From the NCBI RefSeq assembly GCF_040543805.1, contig NZ_JBEUMS010000013.1, forward strand, positions 153,339 to 217,338: a DNA stretch of 64,000 nucleotides, read 5' to 3'. A program made the translations under genes and the position numbers. Position 1 is the stretch's first letter. Each line of letters opens with the position of its first letter. The notes below the pieces were generated by a model. It was given only the letters and a program-made list of their open reading frames with translations, did not search any database and was not told the DNA's origin. Shown one piece after another: positions 56,007 to 64,000 of the stretch. This DNA comes from Arcicella rosea. Lineage in GTDB: Bacteria > Bacteroidota > Bacteroidia > Cytophagales > Spirosomataceae.

Positions 56007-56396
56007 TCACTTACCTTCTTTTAAAGCCTTAATAATTTCATCCTTAAGCGTTTGGAACTTTCTTTCGTAAAGCTCGATAATTTTGTCCACAGGTTCGTTA
56101 ATAATCGTATTTATATTAGTGTTTACCGAATGGCTACCTTCATAAAAGTTAGCAGTACAATAAAGAATTGATTCTTCATTATACTTTTTCAATCCATCGG
56201 GAACAACACCTAAAGCGTTAGCTATTTCTGTAAGTCGTTCATCGTCTAAATTTTCACTTTGTTCTATTTTACTTACAGCCTGCTTACTAATTCCTCCCAA
56301 TTTTTCTCCAAGTTGAGATTGTGTCATTCCACGTAAACTACGTATGCGCTCAATCTTCCTTCCCAAATGATTTTTTTGATGTTCAAAAGTGCCCAT
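56007..56396 (-). CDS. XRE-family helix-turn-helix regulator (second of a tandem pair)
   Basis: The 129 residues have an N-terminal Cro/cI helix-turn-helix (about 12-65: IERIRSLRGMTQSQLGEKLG, then GISKQAVSKIEQSENLDDER) and a C-terminal segment with DKIIELYERKFQTLKDEIIK, probably an oligomerisation helix. It starts 8 bp after the stop of a paralogue with the same layout. Such pairs may regulate their own operon or neighbouring accessory genes. No toxin partner is visible. Confidence 0.85.
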   Translation of the reverse strand: MGTFEHQKNHLGRKIERIRSLRGMTQSQLGEKLGGISKQAVSKIEQSENLDDERLTEIANALGVVPDGLKKYNEESILYCTANFYEGSHSVNTNINTIINEPVDKIIELYERKFQTLKDEIIKALKEGK

Positions 56397-56404
56397 AATA
56401 TAGA

Positions 56405-56800
56405 CTATTTTTGGTTAGTTTTTGATTTTTCTATTTCTAACAAATTAAGTAACCTTTCATAAAGGTCGATAATTTTATCGCTTGGCTCACTGTAAGTAAT
56501 CGTAGATGCCCCTGCGTTATAAACATTATCGTGAATGTCATTATAATTATTGATATTATATATAACAGCTCTTTCATCAAACTCTTTAATAATTTCAATC
56601 GTAACGCCTAATACATCTGCAACTTGCTCAAGAATATCATCAGCAATATCCTCTTGCTTTTCAAGGCTTGACAATTGCTGTTGAGTCCAACTTAGCTCAG
56701 TGGCTAAAGTTGTTTGTTTTACACCTCTATATGCCCTAATTCTAGCGATGTTCCTTCCCAAATGTACCTTCTTTGGCTTAAGATGAAATTTTGATTCCAT
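56405..56800 (-). CDS. XRE-family helix-turn-helix regulator (first of a tandem pair)
   Basis: The 131 residues carry an N-terminal helix-turn-helix (about 15-70: IARIRAYRGVKQTTLATELS, then WTQQQLSSLEKQEDIADDIL) and the C-terminal EPSDKIIDLYERLLNLLEIE helix shared with its neighbour. The alignable ends and 8-bp spacing indicate tandem duplication followed by divergence of the recognition helix (WTQQQLSS versus ISKQAVSK), so the two may bind different operators. A good promoter candidate lies just upstream. Confidence 0.85.
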   Translation of the reverse strand: MESKFHLKPKKVHLGRNIARIRAYRGVKQTTLATELSWTQQQLSSLEKQEDIADDILEQVADVLGVTIEIIKEFDERAVIYNINNYNDIHDNVYNAGASTITYSEPSDKIIDLYERLLNLLEIEKSKTNQK

Positions 56801-56816
56801 AATTGTTTATTTTTCC

Positions 56817-56844
56817 CAAATATAGTAAAAGTCAATCAAATCAA
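56817..56844 (-). promoter_or_regulatory. Candidate promoter of the XRE pair
   Basis: On the minus strand TATATTTG (56817-56824) matches TAnnTTTG, with GTTG about 17 bases upstream as a possible -33 element. The start ATG at 56800 lies about 16 bases downstream of the box. Confidence 0.45.
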
Positions 56845-57155
56845 CGTAATGGTCAACCAATATTTTTTCTCTTTAAAGAGACTTAAATTTAATTTTGTAA
56901 TGAGTCAATTACATAATTGGTTATGTCAGAACATATTTCATACAGTACTTCCTATCACTTTTGCTCAAGAAGCCAAGAGGAAAGCACTATTTCGAAATAT
57001 GGTATATCTACAGAATTAGGAAAAAACCAATTATACAAAAATATAAAGAAGCCTCCGATATAATATTGATACTGTCATGATATTCTCAATGTCATGCAGA
57101 TACTATTTCTATTTTTCTAACTAAGTAACCTCACTTCATCTAAAAAACTAAACCC
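56845..57155. other. Divergent intergenic region between XRE pair and TlpA gene
   Basis: No gene is seen. It contains the dyad-like CTCTTTAAAGAG at about 56870-56881. The boundary near 57.1 kb is where base composition changes to the more G+C-rich thioredoxin-SusC-SusD unit. Confidence 0.4.
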
Positions 57156-58511
57156 ATGAACGCAAAAACCTGCGTAAGGGCATTGCTATGTCTTTACTTT
57201 TTCATATCTGTACATTATCTAACCGCCCAATCGCTTAAGGTGGGAGACTCTATCCCACCTGAGCTTTGGAACTTGTCCCTAAAAGTGGCTAACCACCCAC
57301 AAGGCAAACAAAGCCTGACCCTAAGGGATTATAAGGATAAACTAATCATCCTAGACTTCTGGGCTACTTGGTGTGCTCCCTGTATTAAATCACTCAGTAA
57401 GCTGGATACCCTACAGCAGAAGTTTGGCTCGGAAATAGTCGTTATCCCTATCACGAATGAAAATGCTGGTAAAGTGCTACCTTTATTCAACAAGCGAGGC
57501 TGGCGGCTACCCAGTGTGCTGGAAGATACCATGGTAAGGCAATACTTTCCTTACTACGGTCTCCCCCACCAAGTATGGATTAGGAATGGGCTGTTTTTTG
57601 GGGAGTCTGCTTCCTCTGCGTATGCCAATGTTACTAATATCAACCGTGCTTTAAAAGGAGATGATTTCGTCCTTTCTCATACCACTCCTCCCGTTAGCTT
57701 TGATTTTAATCTTCCGCTGTTCTATAACGGTAACGGAGGTACTTTGGAGCATCCCCGCATGAGGTCTGTCTTCTCTAAACGCATTAATGTTGATGTGGGA
57801 GGAATCCGCCTAGGCAAAAACAGCATCATGCTATACAATGCTTATTTTATCACCCTCATCTATGAGATGTACAGTGCTTACATCCCCTTTGTCGGGAGAA
57901 CCAACCGCATTGTCTGGGAAGTAAGTGACTCGCTTAAACATGAGTTGCTGGGTACCTACAGAAAGGAAACGGGTATTTACGAGCAAGACAAGGACTACCA
58001 ACGATGGCAGAACCAATACATGTATTGCTATGAGTTAAGTTTGGATACCTCGCTGAATATTTCCCGCAAAGCCCTTCGGGAGTTTATGAGCGATGATATT
58101 AACCGCTATCTAACACTGGAAAAAGGCGTGAAAGCAGTCGTTGAGAAAAGAAAGATTCCCGGTTATGGTATTGTTCGGCTGGAACATGCCTCTACCTCTA
58201 CCCTGCCTTCCCTGAATGTTGATGAGGCTAACGTTGAATCTGCTGAATCTAGTAATGCTGATTTCTTCACATTGAAAAATCAATCCATCAGACGTTTAAC
58301 CAGCTACGTTAGTGCTGTATTATCAAGCCAGCCTTACCCTGTCTTGGACATGATTCTTGAGGATACTAAGGTCTCCATTCAGCTGGACAAAAAGTATCTT
58401 ACTATTCCGACGATTAAAAGAGCCCTCAACAAAATCGGTTTTGATTTGACGCTGACAGCACAGGAAATGGATGTAATCGTTGTAAAATATGCTAATACTT
58501 CAAACCCCTAA
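57156..58511 (+). CDS. TlpA-like thioredoxin-domain exported protein with long C-terminal region
   Basis: A signal (about 1-24, ending LTAQ) is followed by a TlpA/ResA-type thioredoxin domain (about 28-170) with the redox motif WCAPC (Cys73, Cys76) in LIILDFWATWCAPC. The next 280 residues are unlike a plain thioredoxin. The last 70 (RRLTSYVSAVLSSQPYPVLD onward) may resemble the DUF3738 domain, a tentative match. TlpA-type proteins reduce periplasmic disulphides. It stands 18 bp before a SusC gene, a grouping seen in Bacteroidota TlpA-SusC-SusD units, often with peptidases, but none is seen here. Confidence 0.85.
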   Translation: MNAKTCVRALLCLYFFISVHYLTAQSLKVGDSIPPELWNLSLKVANHPQGKQSLTLRDYKDKLIILDFWATWCAPCIKSLSKLDTLQQKFGSEIVVIPITNENAGKVLPLFNKRGWRLPSVLEDTMVRQYFPYYGLPHQVWIRNGLFFGESASSAYANVTNINRALKGDDFVLSHTTPPVSFDFNLPLFYNGNGGTLEHPRMRSVFSKRINVDVGGIRLGKNSIMLYNAYFITLIYEMYSAYIPFVGRTNRIVWEVSDSLKHELLGTYRKETGIYEQDKDYQRWQNQYMYCYELSLDTSLNISRKALREFMSDDINRYLTLEKGVKAVVEKRKIPGYGIVRLEHASTSTLPSLNVDEANVESAESSNADFFTLKNQSIRRLTSYVSAVLSSQPYPVLDMILEDTKVSIQLDKKYLTIPTIKRALNKIGFDLTLTAQEMDVIVVKYANTSNP

Positions 58512-58529
58512 ACTAAACCCCTAAACAAC

Positions 58530-61500
58530 ATGAGAAAAGTCTATTTTATAAGTATGTTAATGGCATACTGCTCACCCTTGTATGCCCAGCTGTTAAAAAG
58601 CAGGGTGATTACTGCCACAGATGGAATCGAGATGCCCGGTGCATCCGTAAGACTCATTAAACAAGGGACTGGGACGCTTACAGATAGGAATGGTTTCTTT
58701 GAAATCAATGCTACTCTTCCCAGTGATACGCTTGTAATTAGCAGTATTGGTTTTAAGTCCCTCAAAATACCGGTTGCTGTTTCCCTAAAAGCATTGCCTG
58801 CCACGCTCAGCATGGAGATACAAAACAGTGAACTTCAAGAGGTAATCGTTTCTACGGGATACACTAAAATCAGCAGTGAAAGAGCCACAGGGTCTTTTAC
58901 CCATCTTAATAATGAACTTATCAACCGAAGTGTCAGTACCGATATTTTGAGCCGTTTAGAGGGAGTAAGTGCTGGTCTGCAATTTTACAGAACCAGTATA
59001 TCTCCTCACGGGAATACCTCAGACTTAAGAGTCAGGGGGCTTAGCACCATTCATGCCTCAAGTGCTCCTTTAATCGTAATCGATAACTTTCCTTATGAGG
59101 GTGATATTAATTCCATCAATCCCAATGATGTAGAAGACATCACCATCCTCAAAGATGCAGCCGCTACTTCTATCTGGGGTGTTCGGGCTGGCAATGGAGT
59201 AATCGTCATTACCACCAAGCAAGGCAAGTACAATAAAAAAACAGCGGTTAGTTTCCAATCTAACTTTACCTCGGCTGATAAACCTGACCTATTCTACAAT
59301 CCTGCCTTTTTGAATGCCCAAGACCTCATTGACTTTCAACGCTTACGTTTTCAGAATGGTGGCTTCCAACAAAATAACTGGACTCTGCTCCCTCCTGCTG
59401 TTGAACTCCACATTGCTGCTCAGCAAGGAAAGATTAGTAATGTGGAGATGGAACGACAACTGAAACTTTTGGCCACCAAAGATATCAGAAAAGACATGCT
59501 GAAATACTTGTATCAGCCTTCTCTGAATCAACAGTATGTGCTGAATATTTCAGGGGGAAATAATGACCTGAAATATGTCACATCGGTTGGATTTGATAAA
59601 AACCTTTCCGCAAACGTCGGGTTTAATTCCTCAAGGCTAACACTCAATAATCAACTAAGCTATAGACTGGGTAGAAAACTGGAGGTATTTAGTAGCTTGT
59701 ACTATGTCCTTCAGGCTTACAAAAACAATGGACTCCAGCCATCAGCCCTTATTCCTAGAGAAGGCGGAGCATTGCAATCTTATACTTCTTTGATAGATGA
59801 AAATGGATTGTCAGCAGCCATCCCCTACAAATACCGTCAAACCTACATTGATGCGGCAACAGCTTCTGGCTTGTTAAACTGGGCTTTTAAACCCTTGGAG
59901 GAACTTAATTTTTCTGATAATACCTCCAACAATAACGAGATAAGAATGAACACTGGCTTGCGATATTCCTTGTTGTCTGATTTAGCCCTTGACCTTAAAT
60001 ACCAATTCAGAAGTGCTACTGGGGAAGTCCGTAATTATTATGCGCCTGAAACGTACTATGTCAGAGACCTCATTAACCGCTTCACTCAGCCTAATGGCAC
60101 GAGTGTCATTCCGCTGGGGGGAATCTTATCGGGTTCAAGATCTTCTGGCAAGAGTCATTATGGTCGTCTGCAACTTAACTATCATAAATCACTCCAGCAA
60201 CAACACCAACTCGATGCACTGGCTGGGGCGGAAATCAGGGAGGATCAATCAACAGCGGGGCCTGGCTATTTATTATATGGCTATGACAATCAGACATTAA
60301 CTAGTTCACCCTATCTCAATTATGAAACTAGCTATCCCTTACGACCGAGGTCTGCCAGCAGAATCCCCAATACCATTGCTGATGTCCAGCATTTCACTGA
60401 CCGATTTATCTCTTATTTTGCCAATGCTGCCTACACTTTTGATCAAAAATATACCCTGACACTCAGTAGCAGGTGGGATGCTTCCAATATATTTGGAGTA
60501 GCTACGAATCAAAAAGGTGTTCCACTCTGGTCTGTGGGTGGATTATGGAACCTCAAGCAGGAGTATTTGTCCTCAGCCTCAAGTAATACGATTGATGTGC
60601 TAAAGCTTAGAGCGACTTACGGGGTTAATGGTAATGTTAATAAGCAGGTAAGTACCATGCCAAGTATTACTAACAGTATTGGTACGGTGACCAACTTACC
60701 CGCTGCCCAGCTCTTAAGCATAGGTAATCCTTCTTTGAGGTGGGAGAAGGTAAGCGTCTGGAATACTGCCTTTGACTTTTCTTTCCTGAATGGCAGCATT
60801 CGGGGTAGTTTGGAGTACTATCAAAAAGCGGGTAGTGACCTGATTGGCTATGATTATGTAGATCCGACTACTGGAATCTTTTCAATAGGATTGGGTGGAA
60901 TCACCAATATTGATAGTCGGATTAATGCTGCAAACATGCTTACCAAGGGAATGGATTTGGAAATCAGTGGGCTCATTAGTTTTGGTAAATTCAAATGGTC
61001 TGCTGTACTACTGGCGAGCTGGGTTAAAAACAGGATTACCAAGTATAGTGGTACAGAATCCCCTGCTATCCAGTCTTTTTTTCCGGTGTCTAACGCTGCA
61101 AGGGCTCCAGCCAGAGAAGGAAAGTCTGCGGATGTAATCTATGCCTTGCCTTGGTATGGCTTAAATCCTGCTACTGGGGCAATGCTAGTGTATTCCAATA
61201 ACGAATTGAATGAGAACTATGCTGCCTACTGGTCGTCATTGCAAACGGCTAGTCTTCAAGACATGGGGGTAACTGTACCTCAGCATTTTGGGAGTTTTAG
61301 AAATACGCTGACGTGGAAGGGGCTAAGCCTTAGCTTCAATGTTGTTTATAAGGCTGGATACAATTTTAGAAGAAGCAGTATCAATTATACGAACCTGATT
61401 AACTATGGGAATGGGCACAAGGATTATCTGTTAAGGTGGAAGGTTCCTGGAGACGAGTTACATACAATTGTCCCAGCACTCACTATGCGAGCTAATACCA

Positions 61501-61751
61501 CCAGAGAGAATATCTATCTTAATAATGAAACACTTATTGAAAACGGAGCGCATCTTAGGTTGAAAGACATCAATCTTAGTTATAAGTTTTCTGCGCCTCA
61601 ACTAGGACTCAGCAATGTATCGGTTTTCATGTATGTCAATAATGTAGGAATATTATGGCGTGCCAATAAACAAGGCTTAGATCCAGATTTCCCAACCTCA
61701 GATTATCCTCCTATCAGAACTTATTCTTTGGGCTTTAAAATTGACCTTTAA
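58530..61751 (+). CDS. SusC/RagA TonB-dependent transporter
   Basis: The 1073 residues have a signal peptide (MRKVYFISMLMAYCSPLYAQ), a CarboxypepD_reg-like domain (about 22-100, ITATDGIEMPGASVRLIKQG), then ELQEVIVSTGYTKISSERAT, the plug (DLRVRGLSTIHASSAPLIVI, ITILKDAAATSIWGVRAGNG) and the barrel. There is no STN domain and no adjacent sigma/anti-sigma genes. It begins 18 bp after the TlpA-like gene, and the SusD-like gene starts 22 bp after its stop. The plug follows the N-terminal domain with a TGYTK segment in place of GYGTQ, as in TlpA-associated receptors, so the ligand may not be a glycan. Confidence 0.93.
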   Translation: MRKVYFISMLMAYCSPLYAQLLKSRVITATDGIEMPGASVRLIKQGTGTLTDRNGFFEINATLPSDTLVISSIGFKSLKIPVAVSLKALPATLSMEIQNSELQEVIVSTGYTKISSERATGSFTHLNNELINRSVSTDILSRLEGVSAGLQFYRTSISPHGNTSDLRVRGLSTIHASSAPLIVIDNFPYEGDINSINPNDVEDITILKDAAATSIWGVRAGNGVIVITTKQGKYNKKTAVSFQSNFTSADKPDLFYNPAFLNAQDLIDFQRLRFQNGGFQQNNWTLLPPAVELHIAAQQGKISNVEMERQLKLLATKDIRKDMLKYLYQPSLNQQYVLNISGGNNDLKYVTSVGFDKNLSANVGFNSSRLTLNNQLSYRLGRKLEVFSSLYYVLQAYKNNGLQPSALIPREGGALQSYTSLIDENGLSAAIPYKYRQTYIDAATASGLLNWAFKPLEELNFSDNTSNNNEIRMNTGLRYSLLSDLALDLKYQFRSATGEVRNYYAPETYYVRDLINRFTQPNGTSVIPLGGILSGSRSSGKSHYGRLQLNYHKSLQQQHQLDALAGAEIREDQSTAGPGYLLYGYDNQTLTSSPYLNYETSYPLRPRSASRIPNTIADVQHFTDRFISYFANAAYTFDQKYTLTLSSRWDASNIFGVATNQKGVPLWSVGGLWNLKQEYLSSASSNTIDVLKLRATYGVNGNVNKQVSTMPSITNSIGTVTNLPAAQLLSIGNPSLRWEKVSVWNTAFDFSFLNGSIRGSLEYYQKAGSDLIGYDYVDPTTGIFSIGLGGITNIDSRINAANMLTKGMDLEISGLISFGKFKWSAVLLASWVKNRITKYSGTESPAIQSFFPVSNAARAPAREGKSADVIYALPWYGLNPATGAMLVYSNNELNENYAAYWSSLQTASLQDMGVTVPQHFGSFRNTLTWKGLSLSFNVVYKAGYNFRRSSINYTNLINYGNGHKDYLLRWKVPGDELHTIVPALTMRANTTRENIYLNNETLIENGAHLRLKDINLSYKFSAPQLGLSNVSVFMYVNNVGILWRANKQGLDPDFPTSDYPPIRTYSLGFKIDL

Positions 61752-61773
61752 CTATACTAAAACGCATACGAAC

Positions 61774-63138
61774 ATGAAAAGACTTTATACAATCATCGCT
61801 GGCTTGCTATGCTTGGTATTGGTTTCCTGCCATACTGATTTTTTGGAGCTTAAACCCGATAGCAGACTGGCGGTTCCTGCTTCCTTAAAGGATATGGATG
61901 CCTTAATGGATAACATGACTGTCATGAATACTACTGCTGTGCTCATCATGGGGGAAATTGGCACGGATGATTACTACCTGAATGAGACAGAATGGAATTC
62001 TCTGACTAACCCCTATCAAAAAAATGGCTATGTATGGGCTAAAGACATCTATGAAGGTCAGCAGTGTCCGGGTTGGAATAATGCTTATACGAAGGTGTTG
62101 TACAGCAATATAGTATTGGAGGGGCTTGGCAAGATAAATCAAAACGAAAAGAATATAGAACAGTACAACAGGATTAGGGGGACTGCTTTGTTCTGGAGGG
62201 CATGGCAGTTCTTTCAACTGGCGCAGATTTTCTGTGATGACTATGAAAAAGAAACTGCTAATCAAAAAATGGGGATTCCCATTAGGCTGTCTTCTGATAT
62301 TAATCAATCTAATGCTAGAGCTAGTATAGAAGCTACTTACCAACAAATACTCCATGACCTTGATGAGGCGTTGACTTTGCTTCCTGTATTGCCCAAAGAA
62401 AAGACTCGTCCTTCTAAGCAGGCTACGCTGGCGCTTTTAGCTCGTATCTATTTACAAATGAAGGAGAATGCTCTTGCTAAGCAGTATGCTGATGAGTGTC
62501 TAGCGATTGCTGACGAATTAATGGATTATAATAAAGTGGACAGCAGGTTAAGTTTTCCATTCCCTCTTTATTCCTTTGGGAATGTGGAACAGCCTATGTT
62601 TAATGTGATGCTGGAAATTCAGGTGTTCTTTTCTTACCTGAAAGTGAACCCAACCTTGCTGGCTTCTTACGAGGCTAATGACTTAAGATTTCCGGTCTAT
62701 TTTTTAAAAGCTAACAATGACTATACTTTTAAAGGTTCTTATAATGGTTATGATACCTTTAATCCTTTCCCTGCACTTGATGAGCTTATGCTTATCCGTG
62801 CGGAATGTAGTGAGAGGCTGGGGAATCATGAGGATGCCTTGCATGCCCTCAATTCTCTTTTAATCAAGAGATACAAAACAGGTACTTATCAAGCCATGAC
62901 GGTGGGTAATACCAAGAATATCCTGACTGAAATCCTGAATCAAAGAAGAAAAAGCTTAGTATTCAGAGGGCTAAGATGGAGTGATTTGAGAAGACTGCGA
63001 AAAGAAATGGGTTATACCCTTGTTCGTTCGCTGGGAGCTAAAAAATATGAATTAGCACCTGATGATGAAAAACTGTACACTTGGCCTATCCCTGATAATG
63101 TGATTAATCTGGGTGGGATTACTCAGAATGTAAGATAA
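61774..63138 (+). CDS. SusD/RagB-family lipoprotein
   Basis: The ATG at 61774 gives MKRLYTIIAGLLCLVLVS then Cys19, a lipoprotein signal; a non-ATG start upstream would overlap the SusC stop. The product of 454 residues is a shorter SusD homologue with FLELKPDSRLAVP, RIRGTALFWRAWQFFQLAQI and the late ILNQRRKSLVFRGLRWSDLR signature, ending IPDNVINLGGITQNV. It is the partner of the upstream SusC. The transcript ends at the terminator at 63147-63175. Confidence 0.92.
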   Translation: MKRLYTIIAGLLCLVLVSCHTDFLELKPDSRLAVPASLKDMDALMDNMTVMNTTAVLIMGEIGTDDYYLNETEWNSLTNPYQKNGYVWAKDIYEGQQCPGWNNAYTKVLYSNIVLEGLGKINQNEKNIEQYNRIRGTALFWRAWQFFQLAQIFCDDYEKETANQKMGIPIRLSSDINQSNARASIEATYQQILHDLDEALTLLPVLPKEKTRPSKQATLALLARIYLQMKENALAKQYADECLAIADELMDYNKVDSRLSFPFPLYSFGNVEQPMFNVMLEIQVFFSYLKVNPTLLASYEANDLRFPVYFLKANNDYTFKGSYNGYDTFNPFPALDELMLIRAECSERLGNHEDALHALNSLLIKRYKTGTYQAMTVGNTKNILTEILNQRRKSLVFRGLRWSDLRRLRKEMGYTLVRSLGAKKYELAPDDEKLYTWPIPDNVINLGGITQNVR

Positions 63139-63146
63139 ATATGATA

Positions 63147-63175
63147 CCCTGTGCTTCAATTTTAGAAGCACAGGG
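63147..63175 (+). terminator. Rho-independent terminator of the TlpA-SusC-SusD unit
   Basis: CCCTGTGCTTC and GAAGCACAGGG form a perfect 11-bp stem around a 7-base loop, followed by CAATTTTTAAT. It lies 8 bp after the SusD stop. Confidence 0.85.
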
Positions 63176-64000
63176 CAATTTTTAATCGAACCCAATAATT
63201 GTACTTATCTAAGATTTAATCAATACATCCTAACTGTAGATTTACTTGTCTCATCATTTTTTCTATCCATGAATATGAGTGTTTTTAAGCGTTGATTAAG
63301 GTTATTGATAATACCAATCTATTGTTTTTTAGCGTTTGGCTCTTCTTCGGCAAATACTCTTTGAACCTTCCACTAGAGTATCATCGAACGAATGTAGGCT
63401 GCTCTTGATATTTTTAAGCCTTCTCCTTTTGTTTAATCTCTTCAAATTATATCTGGTTAACCTTGCTGGGATAAGGCGTCTTCTAATCTAAATCATCTTG
63501 ATTATTTTGGCTTCTTTATTTCCATAGGTTTTGAGATTTTAGCTTGATGTGTAAAATTATTTTTTCTGCAAAAGTGCTTGCACGTCAGTTTATGTATACA
63601 TAATCTCCATCTTGCTTCACTACTCAAGTAGTGAAAAAATATTTAACCCTTTACTAAATCAATACTCATATCTCAATTCCTTAATCTTACACTAATTTTA
63701 TACTAATTGTTCATAAATTTTACATTAACTCCCTTGTTTACACTAATTTGATAATAGTCTTATACTAATCTTACACTATTTTGACATAAATTTTACATTA
63801 TGAATCTTTTTGCCCGAATTCGTATAAATATCATATAATCATCTCTATTTGGGGGGATAAAGCAGGTAAATTAGCTGTTAATAAAACAATTATGCAAGCC
63901 ATTTATTCTAGCTTAGTAGCTACAAGGTTTACACATACCACCAACTATATTCTCTCAGTATTTACGCTATTCTTACTTCATTAAAACTCTTCTCCCTCCT
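63176..64000. other. Gene-free region at the right end of the window
   Basis: No gene is supported in these 825 bp. On the minus strand near 63290-63480 a patchy coding-like run (AAYIRSMILWKVQRVFAEEE in one frame) could be debris of a mobile element; I could not identify it. A 12-bp palindrome TATGTATACATA (63591-63602) and a hairpin TTCACTAC/GTAGTGAA (63616-63635) stand before a stretch of repeated TAYACTAAT motifs. Confidence 0.45.
63687..63800. repeat. Two 41-bp direct repeats 73 bp apart
   Basis: The stretches 63687-63727 and 63760-63800 align along their length with a handful of mismatches; both end CATAAATTTTACATTA. Further TTACACTAAT-like units lie between them. The AT-rich motif array could be a regulatory region for a gene beyond the window. 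Confidence 0.6.

Noticed and set aside
63290..63480. Transposase remnant on the minus strand
   Set aside because: Short coding-like pieces in different frames, but no transposase motif or terminal inverted repeats to support the call.
1..64000. CRISPR array, tRNA or rRNA genes
   Set aside because: No regularly spaced identical repeats with unique spacers and no recognisable tRNA or rRNA sequence were seen by reading; a dedicated scan could still find a diverged tRNA.

Overview
The window reads as chromosome of an AT-rich Bacteroidota, most likely a polysaccharide-degrading Cytophagales-type bacterium (lineage is inference). The basis is six SusC/RagA TonB-dependent receptors and six SusD/RagB lipoproteins, two FecI/FecR sigma/anti-sigma pairs, a hybrid two-component regulator, glycan-cleaving enzymes with export signals, few Shine-Dalgarno sites and several TAnnTTTG promoter boxes. 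No rRNA, tRNA, CRISPR array or complete insertion sequence was seen.

Layout. (1) 1-6903, minus strand: FecI sigma, FecR anti-sigma, STN-type SusC, and a SusD cut by the window edge. (2) 7261-7644: a short serine-recombinase relic with dyad symmetries. (3) 7810-19846, plus strand: a second FecI-FecR-SusC(STN)-SusD module, a second SusC/SusD pair and a 74-residue LuxR-type DNA-binding protein. (4) 20176-38510: a polysaccharide utilisation locus. On the plus strand it has SusC, SusD, two GH5 enzymes, a carbohydrate-binding protein and a TIM-barrel isomerase-like protein. On the minus strand it has the hybrid sensor/regulator, a GH115 and a GH2 enzyme. A branched, uronic-acid-bearing plant glycan (glucuronoxylan or arabinogalactan type) is the likely target. 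(5) 38656-43249: a broken SUKH gene, a DUF2490 beta-barrel, a MarR regulator and an SbtA-type permease divergent from a LysR regulator. (6) 43759-56800: an accessory island of unrelated genes. It holds an AlbA_2/Schlafen-like regulator, AraC, SDR, a WG-repeat protein, a membrane protein, a three-gene operon (C5 DNA methyltransferase, dual-GHKL ATPase/kinase, receiver-HEPN protein), a cyclase-fold protein and a pair of XRE regulators. From 47.3 to 55.05 kb most of the minus-strand units are separated by copies of the same roughly 230-290 bp intergenic module. (7) 57156-63138, plus strand: a thioredoxin-SusC-SusD unit with visibly higher G+C, followed by a good terminator and about 0.8 kb without genes.

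The most interesting system is the operon at 49992-54659. Three overlapping or coupled genes encode a cytosine-5 DNA methyltransferase, an 846-residue protein with a MORC/MutL-like GHKL ATPase at the N-terminus, a long charged coiled coil and a histidine-kinase-like GHKL domain at the C-terminus, and a receiver-domain protein whose C-terminal half carries an R-N-x3-H motif typical of HEPN RNases. No restriction endonuclease is present. I infer a defence system in which DNA sensing is relayed by phosphotransfer to an RNase effector. The island organisation, with unrelated genes on one strand and a repeated terminator/palindrome module between them, suggests cassette-like acquisition, but no integrase gene lies in the window.
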